Positions 7,090 to 15,663 of a stretch of 39,553 nt of DNA are shown here, in pieces. The stretch comes from an uncultured Lachnospiraceae bacterium (GTDB lineage Bacteria > Bacillota > Clostridia > Lachnospirales > Lachnospiraceae). The notes under the pieces were generated by a model, which did not search any database, had not been told where the DNA came from, and saw only the letters and a list, made by a program, of their open reading frames with translations. The DNA is taken from positions 68,416 through 107,968 of the forward strand of contig CAJUFE010000010.1 in NCBI GenBank assembly GCA_910585635.1. The letters are read 5' to 3'. The stretch's first letter is position 1, and the number at the start of each line of letters is the position of its first letter. Made by a program: the position numbers and the translations under genes.

Positions 7090-8742
7090 ATGGAAAAGAT
7101 CGATGGACATACAGAAAGAGATCAGATGAGGAGAAGACGGACGAGAAAAAGACAGCCCATAGGGAAAAAGGGCCTTGCCCATACGGATACCCGGATATTT
7201 CCGATAGCGGCAGCGGGTATCTGCCTTTTTAGCCTAAGTGTGGGCGCCGCTTTTTTGGGCGGCGGGGGCCGCAGCTTTCTTACAGGAGGGCCTGCCGGAC
7301 AGGGAAGGGAGGCGGTCCAGGAGACAGAGGCCGCCCTTTTAGGAAAGAGCTTTTATGAACGGGAACTGGTCATGGCGCCGGAGGATTATGCCAATGTGGC
7401 GATCTCCCAGGTGACCGACTATGTGAACATCCGTCAGGAGGCGACTACCGCCAGCCCGGTGGTGGGAAAGCTTTATAATAATTGTGCGGCTACGATCCTG
7501 GGGCCGGTGAACGGCCAGGGCGGGGTCTGGTATCAGATCCGGTCCGGGACGGTGAGCGGCTATGTGAAGGCCCAGTATTTTATCACAGGGGCTCAGGCGG
7601 AGGCGATCGCCAAGAATGTGGGTACAGAGTATGCCACGATCAACACCTCGGCCCTGCGGCTGCGGTCGGAGCCGAACCTCACCAGCGAGGTCCTGACCAC
7701 CTTAAAGCAGGGCGCCGAGTATGTGGTCCTGGAGGAAAAGGACGGCTTTGCCCGTTTATCAGTAGATGCGGATATGGAAGGCTATGTTTCCATGGATTAC
7801 ATAAAGATCCGGGTGGACTTTAAGCAGGCAGTCTCCTTGGAAGAGGAGGCAGCAAAGCAGGCAGAGGAGACCAGGAGACGGCAGGAAGCAGCGGAGGCCA
7901 TCCAGAAATGGCAGGATGTCAAGATGGTGGAGGCGAAGGCGGACAGCACCGGAGGATCATCCGGCCAGAGCGGCACGCCGGGCGGCGGCAGCGCCCAGGA
8001 CGGAGAACGCGCTCCGGCGGGGGCCGGAGAGGACTCTGGGGCGCCTTCGGTCCATCAGATCAGCCGGACAGACGGGGGCGGGGCCGATCCGGCCGCCAGC
8101 AGCCAGACCATAGCAGCCAGCCCGGTAAAGGAGGACGGTAAGGAACAGGTCCAGGCTCCCGCCCAGGGTACGGCGCAGGCGGCAGGCGGCGCTGCGGTCA
8201 CCAGTAAGGCTTTGGTGGGTACTGGAGGCTCGGGCAGCCCAGGCGGTCAGACAGCAGGTCCGGGCGGTGGGTCCGGCTCTGGTGGCGCAGCAGGTCCCGG
8301 TGGCGCCTCTGGTCCAGGGGGATCAGCGGCAGGTCCCGGCGGGGCAGCGGCTCCGGACGGCAGCTCATCGGCCATCACCTCTGCTACCAGGACGGCGATC
8401 GTGGCTTACGCGAAGCAGTTCTTGGGGAACCCCTATGTATACGGCGGCAGCAGCCTGACGAACGGGGCGGATTGTTCCGGCTTCGTGATGCGGATCTATG
8501 AGCATTTTGGGATCGATACCGGCAGGAGCTCCAGGGATCAGGCGGCTAATGGCCAGGAGATCAAGATCGATGCGGTACAGCCGGGAGATCTTCTCTTCTA
8601 TGCCAGCGGCAGCACGATCAACCATGTGGCGATCTATATCGGCGGCGGCCAGGTCATCCATGCGGCCAGCGCCAAGTCCGGCATCATGATCAGCCCCTGG
8701 GATTACCGTACGCCCTGTAAGGCCGCTACCTTCCTGGACTGA
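7090..8742 (+). CDS. Secreted SH3b-NlpC/P60 peptidoglycan endopeptidase
   Basis: The protein has 550 residues. A basic N-terminus and a hydrophobic stretch (about residues 37-60) act as a signal or anchor. Two bacterial SH3 domains follow (about 95-165 and 175-240), each with a VN-x-R or LRLRSEPN-type core. A coiled Glu/Ala/Arg-rich segment (about 245-280) and a long Gly/Pro/Ala/Ser-rich linker (about 280-430) lead to the NlpC/P60 domain. The catalytic triad fits C462 (ADCSGF), H512 (INHVAIYIG) and H524 (VIHAAS). Such enzymes cut D-gamma-glutamyl-meso-diaminopimelate bonds in stem peptides. The start at 7090 has AAAGGCG upstream; an in-frame ATG at 7126 with AAAGAG is a possible alternative. 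A terminator follows at 8879. Confidence 0.92.
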   Translation: MEKIDGHTERDQMRRRRTRKRQPIGKKGLAHTDTRIFPIAAAGICLFSLSVGAAFLGGGGRSFLTGGPAGQGREAVQETEAALLGKSFYERELVMAPEDYANVAISQVTDYVNIRQEATTASPVVGKLYNNCAATILGPVNGQGGVWYQIRSGTVSGYVKAQYFITGAQAEAIAKNVGTEYATINTSALRLRSEPNLTSEVLTTLKQGAEYVVLEEKDGFARLSVDADMEGYVSMDYIKIRVDFKQAVSLEEEAAKQAEETRRRQEAAEAIQKWQDVKMVEAKADSTGGSSGQSGTPGGGSAQDGERAPAGAGEDSGAPSVHQISRTDGGGADPAASSQTIAASPVKEDGKEQVQAPAQGTAQAAGGAAVTSKALVGTGGSGSPGGQTAGPGGGSGSGGAAGPGGASGPGGSAAGPGGAAAPDGSSSAITSATRTAIVAYAKQFLGNPYVYGGSSLTNGADCSGFVMRIYEHFGIDTGRSSRDQAANGQEIKIDAVQPGDLLFYASGSTINHVAIYIGGGQVIHAASAKSGIMISPWDYRTPCKAATFLD

Positions 8743-8804
8743 TGAGGGGCAGGGCAGGCGGCCCACGAAGTATGGCGCAGGATGATACTGCGGGCAAACG
8801 GATA

Positions 8805-8870
8805 CAGACATAAGACGCGGATGTGCGATGCAGACATGAGACGCGGATATAGGATGCAGACATGGGATAG
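8805..8870. repeat. 26-bp direct repeats (two full copies and one partial)
   Basis: Units start at 8805, 8831 and 8857 with the core CAGACATGAGACGCGGAT. The third is partial (CAGACATGGGAT) and shares that stretch with the 26-bp array at 1062-1269. It lies downstream of the NlpC/P60 gene. Confidence 0.75.
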
Positions 8871-8878
8871 AGATCAAG

Positions 8879-8907
8879 AAAAAAACGGGAGGATCACCCG
8901 TTTTTTT
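8879..8907. terminator. Bidirectional intrinsic terminator
   Basis: AAAAACGGG (8881-8889) pairs with CCCGTTTTT (8897-8905) around a seven-base loop, with a T-run to 8907. A-rich and T-rich flanks make it work for both converging genes. It overlaps the stop codon of the DUF1576 gene. Confidence 0.85.
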
Positions 8908-10576
8908 CTTTGCTCGATCTTAGGAAGAGCCTGCCGATCTCTCGCTTCTCCGGATCCTTCCCGGTATTGCTGATCAAGGCGATCATGTTCTGCACGCTGA
9001 TATCCTGGTAGTTGATCTCTTCCCGGACAGCCGGGATGTAGTGCTCCAGGATCGGGATCAGGATCAGGGCGGTGATGCCGGCGGTGAACCCGCCGTTATA
9101 CAGGACGAACCCCCCGTGGAGGGCACTGGTGGCCGTACACATGGATGCGCACATGAAGCCAGACAGCAGGCCTGCCCGGATGCCGTAGCGTCCTACGATG
9201 GGAGCCAGTCCGGTGGCGAAGGCCACACCATTGATATAGCCCTGGGTGGTGATGGACCAGGTGATCGCCCGGCCATTGACATGGCAGAAGAAGGCCGTGA
9301 CAAAATATAAGACCTGATAGCCCAGGACGATCGGCCACACATTCTTCGGATGCTGCCCCATGGCGGTAAAGGTCAGGGAGGCCAGCATGACCCCCATGGT
9401 AGGCCCGGTAAAGCCGGCCCCCTGGGTAAAGGTGATGACCACCACCAGATAGGCTAAGAAGAGCAGGCCGTAAAAGCCGATGTTGATCAGACAGAGGGGC
9501 ATCCCATATCTCTCGGTAAAGTCACTGTTATGGCCGGTATCCCGTAGGAGCTTCCGGTATCCCTTTAAGCTTTTTCCATTTAAAAGATAGCCTGCCGCCA
9601 GACAGCACAGGAAGACTGCCGAGAAGAAGCAGACGGCGTAGAGCTTGTAGGAGTGGCCGTGCTGGTTGTAGATCACATTATTGTGATAGATCGGTCCCAT
9701 AGAGCGGATCCCCATGGTCTTGTACATGAAGTTGTAGACAAAAAAGCCGAAAAGCCCAAAGGCCAGGCCGCCGTTATACAGGTCGTACCCTTTGTGCCAG
9801 ACCTGGGCGCCGGGAAGGATGGCAGGGACCACGAAGCCTAAAAGGATGCTGAAGGCGATGGCCAGGAGGATCCCGGAAGGGGTCAGGCTCAGCTGGCCGA
9901 ACACAAAGCTCCCCCGCTGGGTATAGCGGAACAGGAATTCGCTGATAAAGGGGGCAAAGGAGGTGGCGAACATACAGACCTGCAGGTTCCGCTTCAGGTC
10001 CAGCTTATTTAAACGGAGATAAAGGAAGGGGGCCAGGAAGCAGGGCCACATGTTCAGGAAGTTCAGCCCGTAGAAGCAATGGGCCACCACCAGGAAATAG
10101 CCGGCCAGAGTATTAGCATGGGACTCCCCTTTTAAGCCCGCCATAAAGAGGAAACAGACCATCCCGCAGGCTCCCGCGTTCAGCATGGCGGCGCTCAAGC
10201 CCCCTACGGCCAGATAGTCGGTCACCAGGGGGCAGGGGGAGATCATGATCAGATACCAGCTGTGGAAGACGCTCCCCCACTCCCCGGTATAGAGGGCGGC
10301 GGCGAAGGCGGAGATAAAAAAGGCCACAGAAAAAAAGAGGGCGGCCCCATTGATGATCTGGCTGTTCGTGGGCCGTCGGTCCGCCGGGAGAAGGACTGCC
10401 GTCCGGCCATCCGCTCTCGCCGGGTCGCCCGGCCCATCCAGGCCACCTGGTCTGTCCGGCCCGCTCTGTCCGTTCAGGTCATCCGTTCTGACCGATCCGG
10501 CTTTCCCATCCAGGTCGCCGGGTCTGTCCGGTCCAGCCAGTCCGTCCTGCTCATATATCGATGTTCTGCCCTCCAT
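8894..10576 (-). CDS. DUF1576 multi-spanning membrane protein
   Basis: This protein of about 560 residues belongs to the DUF1576 family of clostridial integral membrane proteins of unknown function. About ten or more hydrophobic segments follow residue 80, with many Gly-rich, short-loop helices such as AAMLNAGACGMVCFLF. The first 75 residues are hydrophilic and repetitive (GPDRPGDLDG, then GPDRPGGLDG), encoded by a direct repeat at about 10430-10550. The ATG at 10576 is preferred over 10648 because a weak AGGCAGG lies upstream and the longer form reads into sequence lacking a binding site; neither start is strongly marked. It converges on the NlpC/P60 gene across a shared terminator. The fold resembles transporters, but no substrate can be inferred. 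Confidence 0.85.
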   Translation of the reverse strand: MEGRTSIYEQDGLAGPDRPGDLDGKAGSVRTDDLNGQSGPDRPGGLDGPGDPARADGRTAVLLPADRRPTNSQIINGAALFFSVAFFISAFAAALYTGEWGSVFHSWYLIMISPCPLVTDYLAVGGLSAAMLNAGACGMVCFLFMAGLKGESHANTLAGYFLVVAHCFYGLNFLNMWPCFLAPFLYLRLNKLDLKRNLQVCMFATSFAPFISEFLFRYTQRGSFVFGQLSLTPSGILLAIAFSILLGFVVPAILPGAQVWHKGYDLYNGGLAFGLFGFFVYNFMYKTMGIRSMGPIYHNNVIYNQHGHSYKLYAVCFFSAVFLCCLAAGYLLNGKSLKGYRKLLRDTGHNSDFTERYGMPLCLINIGFYGLLFLAYLVVVITFTQGAGFTGPTMGVMLASLTFTAMGQHPKNVWPIVLGYQVLYFVTAFFCHVNGRAITWSITTQGYINGVAFATGLAPIVGRYGIRAGLLSGFMCASMCTATSALHGGFVLYNGGFTAGITALILIPILEHYIPAVREEINYQDISVQNMIALISNTGKDPEKREIGRLFLRSSKEKNG

Positions 10577-10665
10577 ACTATGTACCTGCCTGTTCTTTTC
10601 TTTTTGCGAGTGATGAGCCTGCTCTGCGATGCATCCGCTGCCGGGCATCTGGAAGTTTGGAACAT

Positions 10666-10708
10666 AAAAAGGGTGTGCATCTTTCTTTAGCGGTGCGGAT
10701 GCACACCC
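10666..10708 (-). terminator. Intrinsic terminator of hpf
   Basis: On the reverse strand GGGTGTGCATC (10708-10698) pairs with GATGCACACCC (10681-10671), an 11-bp perfect stem. It is followed by TTTTT at 10670-10666. It lies just after the hpf stop. Confidence 0.88.
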
Positions 10709-10717
10709 CTCATCTTC

Positions 10718-11248
10718 TTAGAATTCCGGCTCGATCAGTCCGTAGGTGCCGCCCTTCCGCTTATATACGACACATACCTGGTCGTCCTCCGCGTTCAGGA
10801 ATACATAAAAGCTGTGACCTAAAAGCTCCATCTGCAGGCAAGCCTCCTCCGGATCCATAGGCTTCACGGCAAATCTCTTCGTCTTCACGATCTTGATCTC
10901 TTCCTCGGCAACCGGCGTATCCTCCTGGAGGAAAGCGTCTGAAAAGGCAGGGGAGGACTGCTTGCGGTCGATCAGCTTTTTCCGATACTTTAAGATCTGG
11001 CGTTCGATGATCTCTTCTACCAGATCGATGGACACATACATATCATTGCTGGATTCCTCCGCGCGGATGATCGTCCCCTTGATCGGGATCGTCACCTCGA
11101 TGTTCTGGCGCTCCTTCTGTACGCTCAAGGCCACGTTCACCTCGGTGTCAGGATTAAAATAACGTCCCAGCTTCCCGATCTTCTCCTCAATGGTGCTCCT
11201 GAGTCCCGGAGTCACTTCAAGATTTCTTCCCACGATGACAAAACGCAT
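10718..11248 (-). CDS. hpf: Ribosome hibernation promoting factor, long form
   Basis: This 176-residue protein binds the 30S decoding region and, through its C-terminal domain, dimerises 70S ribosomes into inactive 100S particles. The N-terminal S30AE domain spans about residues 1-100 (VPGL-like VTPGLRSTIEEKIGKLGRYF motif). The C-terminal dimerisation domain runs from about 120 to the end (KRFAVKPMDPEEACLQMELL). The length identifies the long form. The ATG at 11248 is chosen because AAGGAG lies eight bases upstream; the longer frame to 11287 would begin inside the promoter. It is divergent from secA, as in many clostridia where the two genes neighbour each other. Confidence 0.95.
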   Translation of the reverse strand: MRFVIVGRNLEVTPGLRSTIEEKIGKLGRYFNPDTEVNVALSVQKERQNIEVTIPIKGTIIRAEESSNDMYVSIDLVEEIIERQILKYRKKLIDRKQSSPAFSDAFLQEDTPVAEEEIKIVKTKRFAVKPMDPEEACLQMELLGHSFYVFLNAEDDQVCVVYKRKGGTYGLIEPEF

Positions 11249-11277
11249 ATGATCAACTCCTTTTCTATGATGACTCA

Positions 11278-11306
11278 AGTATAGCATGTTTTAGGGAAAG
11301 AAACAA
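11278..11306 (-). promoter_or_regulatory. Promoter of hpf
   Basis: On the reverse strand TTGTTT (11306-11301), a 17-base spacer and TATACT (11283-11278) with an upstream TGC form a good extended -10 promoter, 30 bases before the hpf start. Confidence 0.65.
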
Positions 11307-11414
11307 GAAATACTGTCAAAAATATGGGCGATAAAATAGAAAAATTGGTTAGTTTTCCGGATCTCCTCCCAACCATCGCTTCCTGTCATCGGCTGTAATA
11401 AACGAGGGGGAAAT

Positions 11415-11521
11415 TGTGGATAATGTGGATAACTTGGTGCATAAGTCGGATCTTTCCGAAACAGATGGGGGCGGTCTTTGTGGATAAAGCGTGGGGATGG
11501 GGGTGTGGACAGTGTGGATAA
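11415..11521 (+). promoter_or_regulatory. Cluster of four perfect DnaA-box sequences upstream of secA
   Basis: TGTGGATAA, the exact reverse complement of the DnaA box TTATCCACA, occurs at 11415-11423, 11424-11432 (directly abutting), 11479-11487 and 11513-11521, all in one orientation. A near match, TGTGGACAG, abuts the last at 11504-11512. The rest of the hpf-secA gap (11307-11567) holds no gene. Whether DnaA binds here is inference. Confidence 0.6.
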
Positions 11522-11567
11522 AGCCGGATGTGGGTGGATCGTGGAATGTTAATTTTTTATGAACAGA

Positions 11568-11596
11568 TTGAATAAACCGCGACTTAGTGCTACAAT
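11568..11596 (+). promoter_or_regulatory. Promoter of secA
   Basis: TTGAAT (11568-11573), a 17-base spacer and TACAAT (11591-11596) lie about 94 bases before the secA start and downstream of the DnaA-box cluster. Confidence 0.65.
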
Positions 11597-11689
11597 AAGA
11601 AAGATTGGCTGCTACGGGCAGCATGGCAGCGCATGGAACAAAGCGTGTGGAGAGATGCGATAGGAGCAGAAAATAATAGGAGATCACAG

Positions 11690-14272
11690 ATGAACATTAT
11701 CGAAAAAGTGTTTGGGACCCATAGCGAGCGGGAATTGCGATTGATCGGTCCGATCGTGGACCGGATAGAGAGCCTCCGTCCGGAGATGGCGGCTTTATCA
11801 GATGAGGGCTTGCGGGATAAGACCCGGATCTTCAAAGAACGTCTGGCCAAAGGGGAGACTCTGGATGATATCCTGCCGGAGGCCTTTGCCGTTGTCCGGG
11901 AGGCGGCGAAAAGGACCTTGAACATGGAACATTTCCGGGTACAGCTGATCGGCGGCATCGTGCTCCATCAGGGCCGTATCGCGGAGATGCGTACCGGTGA
12001 AGGAAAGACTCTGGTATCCACGGCGCCCGCCTATCTGAACGCGCTGGAGGGCAAAGGGGTCCACATCGTGACCGTTAATGACTATCTGGCTAAGCGTGAC
12101 GCGGAATGGATGGGACAGGTCCACCGTTTCTTAGGATTGACGGTGGGTGTGGTGCTCAATGATATGAACTCCGAGCAGAGGAAGGCCGCCTATGCCTGTG
12201 ACATCACCTATGTGACCAATAACGAGCTGGGCTTTGATTACCTTCGGGATAACATGGCGATCTACAAGGAGCAGATGGTCCTAAGAGGCCTGGAATATGC
12301 CATCATCGACGAGGTGGACTCCGTGCTGATCGACGAGGCCCGTACCCCGCTGATCATCTCCGGCCAGAGCGGGAAGTCTACCAAGCTCTATGAGGTCTGC
12401 GACATCCTGGCCCGCCAGCTGGAGCGGGGCGAGGAGTCGGCGGAATTTTCCAAGATGAACGCGATCTTAGGCGAGGAGATCGAGGAGACCGGCGATTTCA
12501 TCGTCAACGAGAAGGATAAAGTGGTCAACTTAACGGAGCAGGGCGTGAAGAAGGTGGAGGATTTCTTCCACATCGAGAACCTGGCCGATCCGGAGAACCT
12601 GGAGATCCAGCACAATATCATCCTGGCCCTCCGCGCGAATAACCTGATGCACCGGGATAAGGACTACGTGGTCAAGAACGACGAGGTCCTGATCGTGGAT
12701 GAGTTCACCGGCCGGATCATGCCGGGGCGCCGGTATTCAGACGGCCTCCACCAGGCGATCGAGGCCAAGGAGCATGTGAACGTGCGCCGGGAGAGCCGTA
12801 CCTTAGCCACGATCACCTTCCAGAATTTCTTTAATAAATTTGCCAAGAAGGCCGGCATGACCGGTACGGCCCTCACCGAGGAGAAAGAGTTCCGCAGCAT
12901 CTACGCCATGGACGTGATCGCGATCCCCACCAATGTGCCGATCGCCCGTGTGGACTTAGATGACGCGGTGTATAAGTCCAAAAAGGAAAAGTTTAAAGCC
13001 GTAGTGGATGAGATCGAGGCGGCCCATGAGAAGGGGCAGCCGGTGCTGGTGGGCACCATCACCATCGAGACCTCCGAGATGCTCAGCGGGATGTTAAAAA
13101 GGCGGGGGATCCCCCACAAGGTCCTGAACGCCAAATTCCATGAGCTGGAGGCGGAGATCGTGGCGGATGCCGGTATCCACGGCGCGGTCACCATCGCTAC
13201 CAACATGGCGGGCCGTGGTACGGATATCAAGCTGGACGAGGAGGCCAGAGCCTTAGGCGGCTTAAAGGTGATCGGCACCGAGCGCCATGAATCCCGGCGT
13301 ATCGATAACCAGCTGCGGGGCCGTTCCGGCCGCCAGGGGGACCCAGGCGAGTCCAGGTTCTACCTGTCCTTGGAGGACGATCTGATGCGTCTCTTCGGCT
13401 CTGAGCGTCTGATGAAGATGTTCGAGGCCCTGGGCGTGCCGGAAGGCGAGCAGATCGAACATAAGATGCTGTCCAATGCCATCGAGCGGGCCCAGATGAA
13501 GATCGAGAGCAATAACTTCGGCATCCGCGAGAACCTGCTGAAATATGACGCGGTGAACAATGAGCAGCGGGAGGTCATCTATGCCGAGCGCCGCAAGGTG
13601 CTGGATGGCGACAACATGCGGGACGTGATCTTAAAGATGGTCACGGATATCGTGGAGAACGTGGTGGATATGTCGATCTCGGACGAAGGCGGCGAGGACG
13701 GCTGGGATCTGAAAGAGCTGAACTCTCTCCTGCTCCCCATCATCCCCTTAAAGCCGATCGTGATGAGCGATGAGCTGAAGGGCAAAAAGAAGAACGAGTT
13801 AAAGCATATGCTCAAGGAGCAGGCGATCAAGCTCTACGAGCTGAAGGAAGCCGAGTTCCCCGAGGCCGAGCAGATGCGGGAGATCGAGCGGGTGATCCTC
13901 TTAAAGGTGATCGACAACAAATGGATGGCCCACATCGACGACATGGACCAGCTGCGGGAAGGCATCGGCCTCCAGGCCTACGGCCAGCGCGATCCGGCGG
14001 TGGAATATAAGATGAGCGGCTATGAGATGTTCGAGGGCATGACCGCCGCCATCCGGGAGGAGACGGTCCGCATCCTGTTCCATATCCGCGTGGAGCAGAA
14101 GGTGGAGCGTGAGCCCGCCGCCAAGGTCACCGGCACCAATAAAGATACCAGTCTGGCTAAAGCACCGAAAAAGCGTGATGTCCAGAAGATCTACCCGAAC
14201 GATCCATGTCCCTGCGGCAGCGGGAAGAAGTATAAGCAGTGCTGCGGGCGGAAGCCGGTCGGGAAGGTTTGA
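11690..14272 (+). CDS. secA: Preprotein translocase ATPase SecA
   Basis: This 860-residue motor drives Sec-dependent export by ATP hydrolysis at the SecYEG channel. Visible features are the Walker A segment MRTGEGKTL (about residue 101), TVNDYLAKRDAEWM, the DEAD-like IIDEVDSVLIDEARTPL, the preprotein-crosslinking and HSD regions, MAGRGTDIKLD, and RGRSGRQGDPGESRFYLSLE. The extreme C-terminus carries the zinc-binding DPCPCGSGKKYKQCC motif, which contacts SecB or ribosomes in other bacteria. ATG 11690 fits TAGGAGA a few bases upstream; the frame extends to 11633 but those 19 residues do not resemble SecA. A strong terminator follows, so it is probably monocistronic. No prfB follows, unlike many Firmicutes. 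Confidence 0.98.
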   Translation: MNIIEKVFGTHSERELRLIGPIVDRIESLRPEMAALSDEGLRDKTRIFKERLAKGETLDDILPEAFAVVREAAKRTLNMEHFRVQLIGGIVLHQGRIAEMRTGEGKTLVSTAPAYLNALEGKGVHIVTVNDYLAKRDAEWMGQVHRFLGLTVGVVLNDMNSEQRKAAYACDITYVTNNELGFDYLRDNMAIYKEQMVLRGLEYAIIDEVDSVLIDEARTPLIISGQSGKSTKLYEVCDILARQLERGEESAEFSKMNAILGEEIEETGDFIVNEKDKVVNLTEQGVKKVEDFFHIENLADPENLEIQHNIILALRANNLMHRDKDYVVKNDEVLIVDEFTGRIMPGRRYSDGLHQAIEAKEHVNVRRESRTLATITFQNFFNKFAKKAGMTGTALTEEKEFRSIYAMDVIAIPTNVPIARVDLDDAVYKSKKEKFKAVVDEIEAAHEKGQPVLVGTITIETSEMLSGMLKRRGIPHKVLNAKFHELEAEIVADAGIHGAVTIATNMAGRGTDIKLDEEARALGGLKVIGTERHESRRIDNQLRGRSGRQGDPGESRFYLSLEDDLMRLFGSERLMKMFEALGVPEGEQIEHKMLSNAIERAQMKIESNNFGIRENLLKYDAVNNEQREVIYAERRKVLDGDNMRDVILKMVTDIVENVVDMSISDEGGEDGWDLKELNSLLLPIIPLKPIVMSDELKGKKKNELKHMLKEQAIKLYELKEAEFPEAEQMREIERVILLKVIDNKWMAHIDDMDQLREGIGLQAYGQRDPAVEYKMSGYEMFEGMTAAIREETVRILFHIRVEQKVEREPAAKVTGTNKDTSLAKAPKKRDVQKIYPNDPCPCGSGKKYKQCCGRKPVGKV

Positions 14273-14315
14273 GAGAAGAGGAGACTGGACCAGATCTTTG
14301 CATGATATAAGGAAT

Positions 14316-14347
14316 AAACCCCGTCGGGTAGGACCGACGGGGTTTTT
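14316..14347 (+). terminator. Intrinsic terminator of secA
   Basis: CCCCGTCGG (14319-14327) pairs with CCGACGGGG (14334-14342) around GTAGGA, followed by TTTTT. Flanking A and T tracts extend the stem. Confidence 0.93.
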
Positions 14348-14562
14348 GTAGGTAAAGGACCGATCTTGTGCATTTTCGGCATTTGCTGTTTTGGAAAAAG
14401 ATGAGCGATGTTACAAGATCCGTATGTATGATGCCCTAAAGCGGAAATATACACAAGGAAAGGGACCGCTTTGGATGGTGGTGCTCTCCGGGCTAAAGGC
14501 TATCCTGGAGCAAGTGGCAAAAAGATCCATCGCGTCAGACTGCCAGAAAGTGCAAAAAACAC

Positions 14563-14591
14563 TTGACGTATCCCAGATCTGCGAGTATAAT
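14563..14591 (+). promoter_or_regulatory. Promoter of tRNA-Gln
   Basis: TTGACG (14563-14568), a 17-base spacer and a perfect TATAAT (14586-14591) lie about 40 bases before the tRNA. This is the strongest promoter match in the window. The preceding stretch (14348-14562) shows no gene. Confidence 0.85.
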
Positions 14592-14631
14592 GATTTTCGC
14601 AGTCGAGCACACAGACTGCTGATAAAGACAT

Positions 14632-14704
14632 TGGGCTATCGCCAAATGGTAAGGCAACGGACTCTGACTCCGTCATTGTGAAGGTTCGAATCCTTCTAGC
14701 CCAG
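14632..14704 (+). tRNA. tRNA-Gln (anticodon CUG)
   Basis: A 73-nt cloverleaf is readable. The acceptor TGGGCTA pairs with TAGCCCA, then discriminator G. The D-arm is GCC..GGC, and the anticodon stem ACGGA/TCCGT carries the loop CTCTGAC, whose anticodon is CTG. The T-arm AAGG-TTCGAAT-CCTT fits. The U1-A72 pair is typical of glutamine tRNAs. CCA is not encoded and must be added by the nucleotidyltransferase. It has its own promoter and terminator. Confidence 0.96.
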
Positions 14705-14710
14705 TTCACG

Positions 14711-14743
14711 AGCCTGCAGCTTATTGCAGGCTTTCTATATTTA
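14711..14743 (+). terminator. Terminator of tRNA-Gln
   Basis: AGCCTGCA (14711-14718) pairs with TGCAGGCT (14725-14732) around a six-base loop, followed by the T-rich TTCTATATTTA. Confidence 0.8.
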
Positions 14744-14748
14744 TGACC

Positions 14749-14832
14749 GTCAGCCGCAACGCATGGGTCGTCAGCCGCAACGCATGGGTCGTCAGCCGCA
14801 GTGTACTGACCGTCAGCCGTCACGGCTGTGAC
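14749..14832. repeat. Four 21-bp tandem repeats before the thioesterase gene
   Basis: Units start at 14749, 14770, 14791 and 14812. The first two are identical (GTCAGCCGCAACGCATGGGT plus C) and the last two diverge. The array ends 32 bases before the start codon, in the presumed promoter or leader. No other promoter for the thioesterase was recognised. Confidence 0.88.
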
Positions 14833-14864
14833 AGCGAAAGTGAGAGAGCAGGAGGGGATCTAGC

Positions 14865-15578
14865 ATGTATCATTTTGACAGCCGGGTCCGTTATAGCGAG
14901 ACAGGGGAGGATGGATGCCTGACCCTGACCGGCGTGATCGATCTTCTCCAGGACTGCAGCACCTTTCAGTCCGAGGACTGCGGGGTGGGCGTGAAGTATC
15001 TGGAGAGCAGGCGGAAGGTATGGATGCTCTCTTCCTGGCGGATCTGTATCGACCGCTATCCGGAGCTGGGGGAGCAGATCCGGGTGGGGACCTGGCCCTA
15101 TGGAAATAAGGGGATCTACGGATACCGGAATTTTGTCATCGAAGATCTTACCGGGCAGCGGCTGGTGGAGGCGGACTCCACCTGGTTCTTGCTGGACTTA
15201 GACAGCGGGCTTCCCTGCCGGGTGCGCCAGGAGGATGTAGGGCCTTACGGAGAGCCTGGGGAGAAGATCCCTATGGAGCCGGCGCCGAAGAAGATCTCGC
15301 TCCCTTCTATATATGAAGAGGGGGAGCCGGTCATGGTCCGCTCCCACCATATCGATACGAACCATCATGTCAATAACGCCCAGTATGTGGAGATCGCCAG
15401 GGAGGTGGTCCCTGGGGGTACGGGAAGGATCCGGGAGCTGCGGGTGGAGTATAAAAAGGCAGCGGTCCTAGGCGATGTGATCTATCCGAAGATCAGCCGG
15501 GAGGGCGGACAGATCACCGTCCTTTTGCAGGACGGGCAGGGAGGCTCTTATGCGATCCTGTGGATGCGGGCTGTCTGA
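14865..15578 (+). CDS. Acyl-ACP thioesterase (FatA/B-like, double hot-dog)
   Basis: This 237-residue enzyme should hydrolyse acyl-acyl carrier protein to free fatty acid in the cytoplasm. The N-terminal hot-dog domain begins with YHFDSRVRYSETGEDGCLTL and contains a LQD-x-S motif. The second half has the characteristic HHIDTNHHVNNAQYV (about 164-178), supplying the Asp/Asn/His residues seen in bacterial and plant acyl-ACP thioesterases. Length is normal for the bacterial form. A GGAGGGG ribosome binding site lies eight bases upstream. The gene is 86 bases ahead of cvfB on the same strand and may share its transcript. The preferred chain length cannot be told. Confidence 0.92.
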   Translation: MYHFDSRVRYSETGEDGCLTLTGVIDLLQDCSTFQSEDCGVGVKYLESRRKVWMLSSWRICIDRYPELGEQIRVGTWPYGNKGIYGYRNFVIEDLTGQRLVEADSTWFLLDLDSGLPCRVRQEDVGPYGEPGEKIPMEPAPKKISLPSIYEEGEPVMVRSHHIDTNHHVNNAQYVEIAREVVPGGTGRIRELRVEYKKAAVLGDVIYPKISREGGQITVLLQDGQGGSYAILWMRAV

Positions 15579-15663
15579 GCACGGACGGCCGAGAGGATAT
15601 GGATCCGGACCGCGTGTGCCAGGAGAACATAGAGAGGACAGAGGATGAAGGAGGCAGGAGAGG

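Noticed and set aside
11349..11687. Reverse-strand coding frame of 112 codons in the hpf-secA gap
   Set aside because: It has no ribosome binding site or recognisable motif and overlaps the DnaA-box cluster and the secA promoter.
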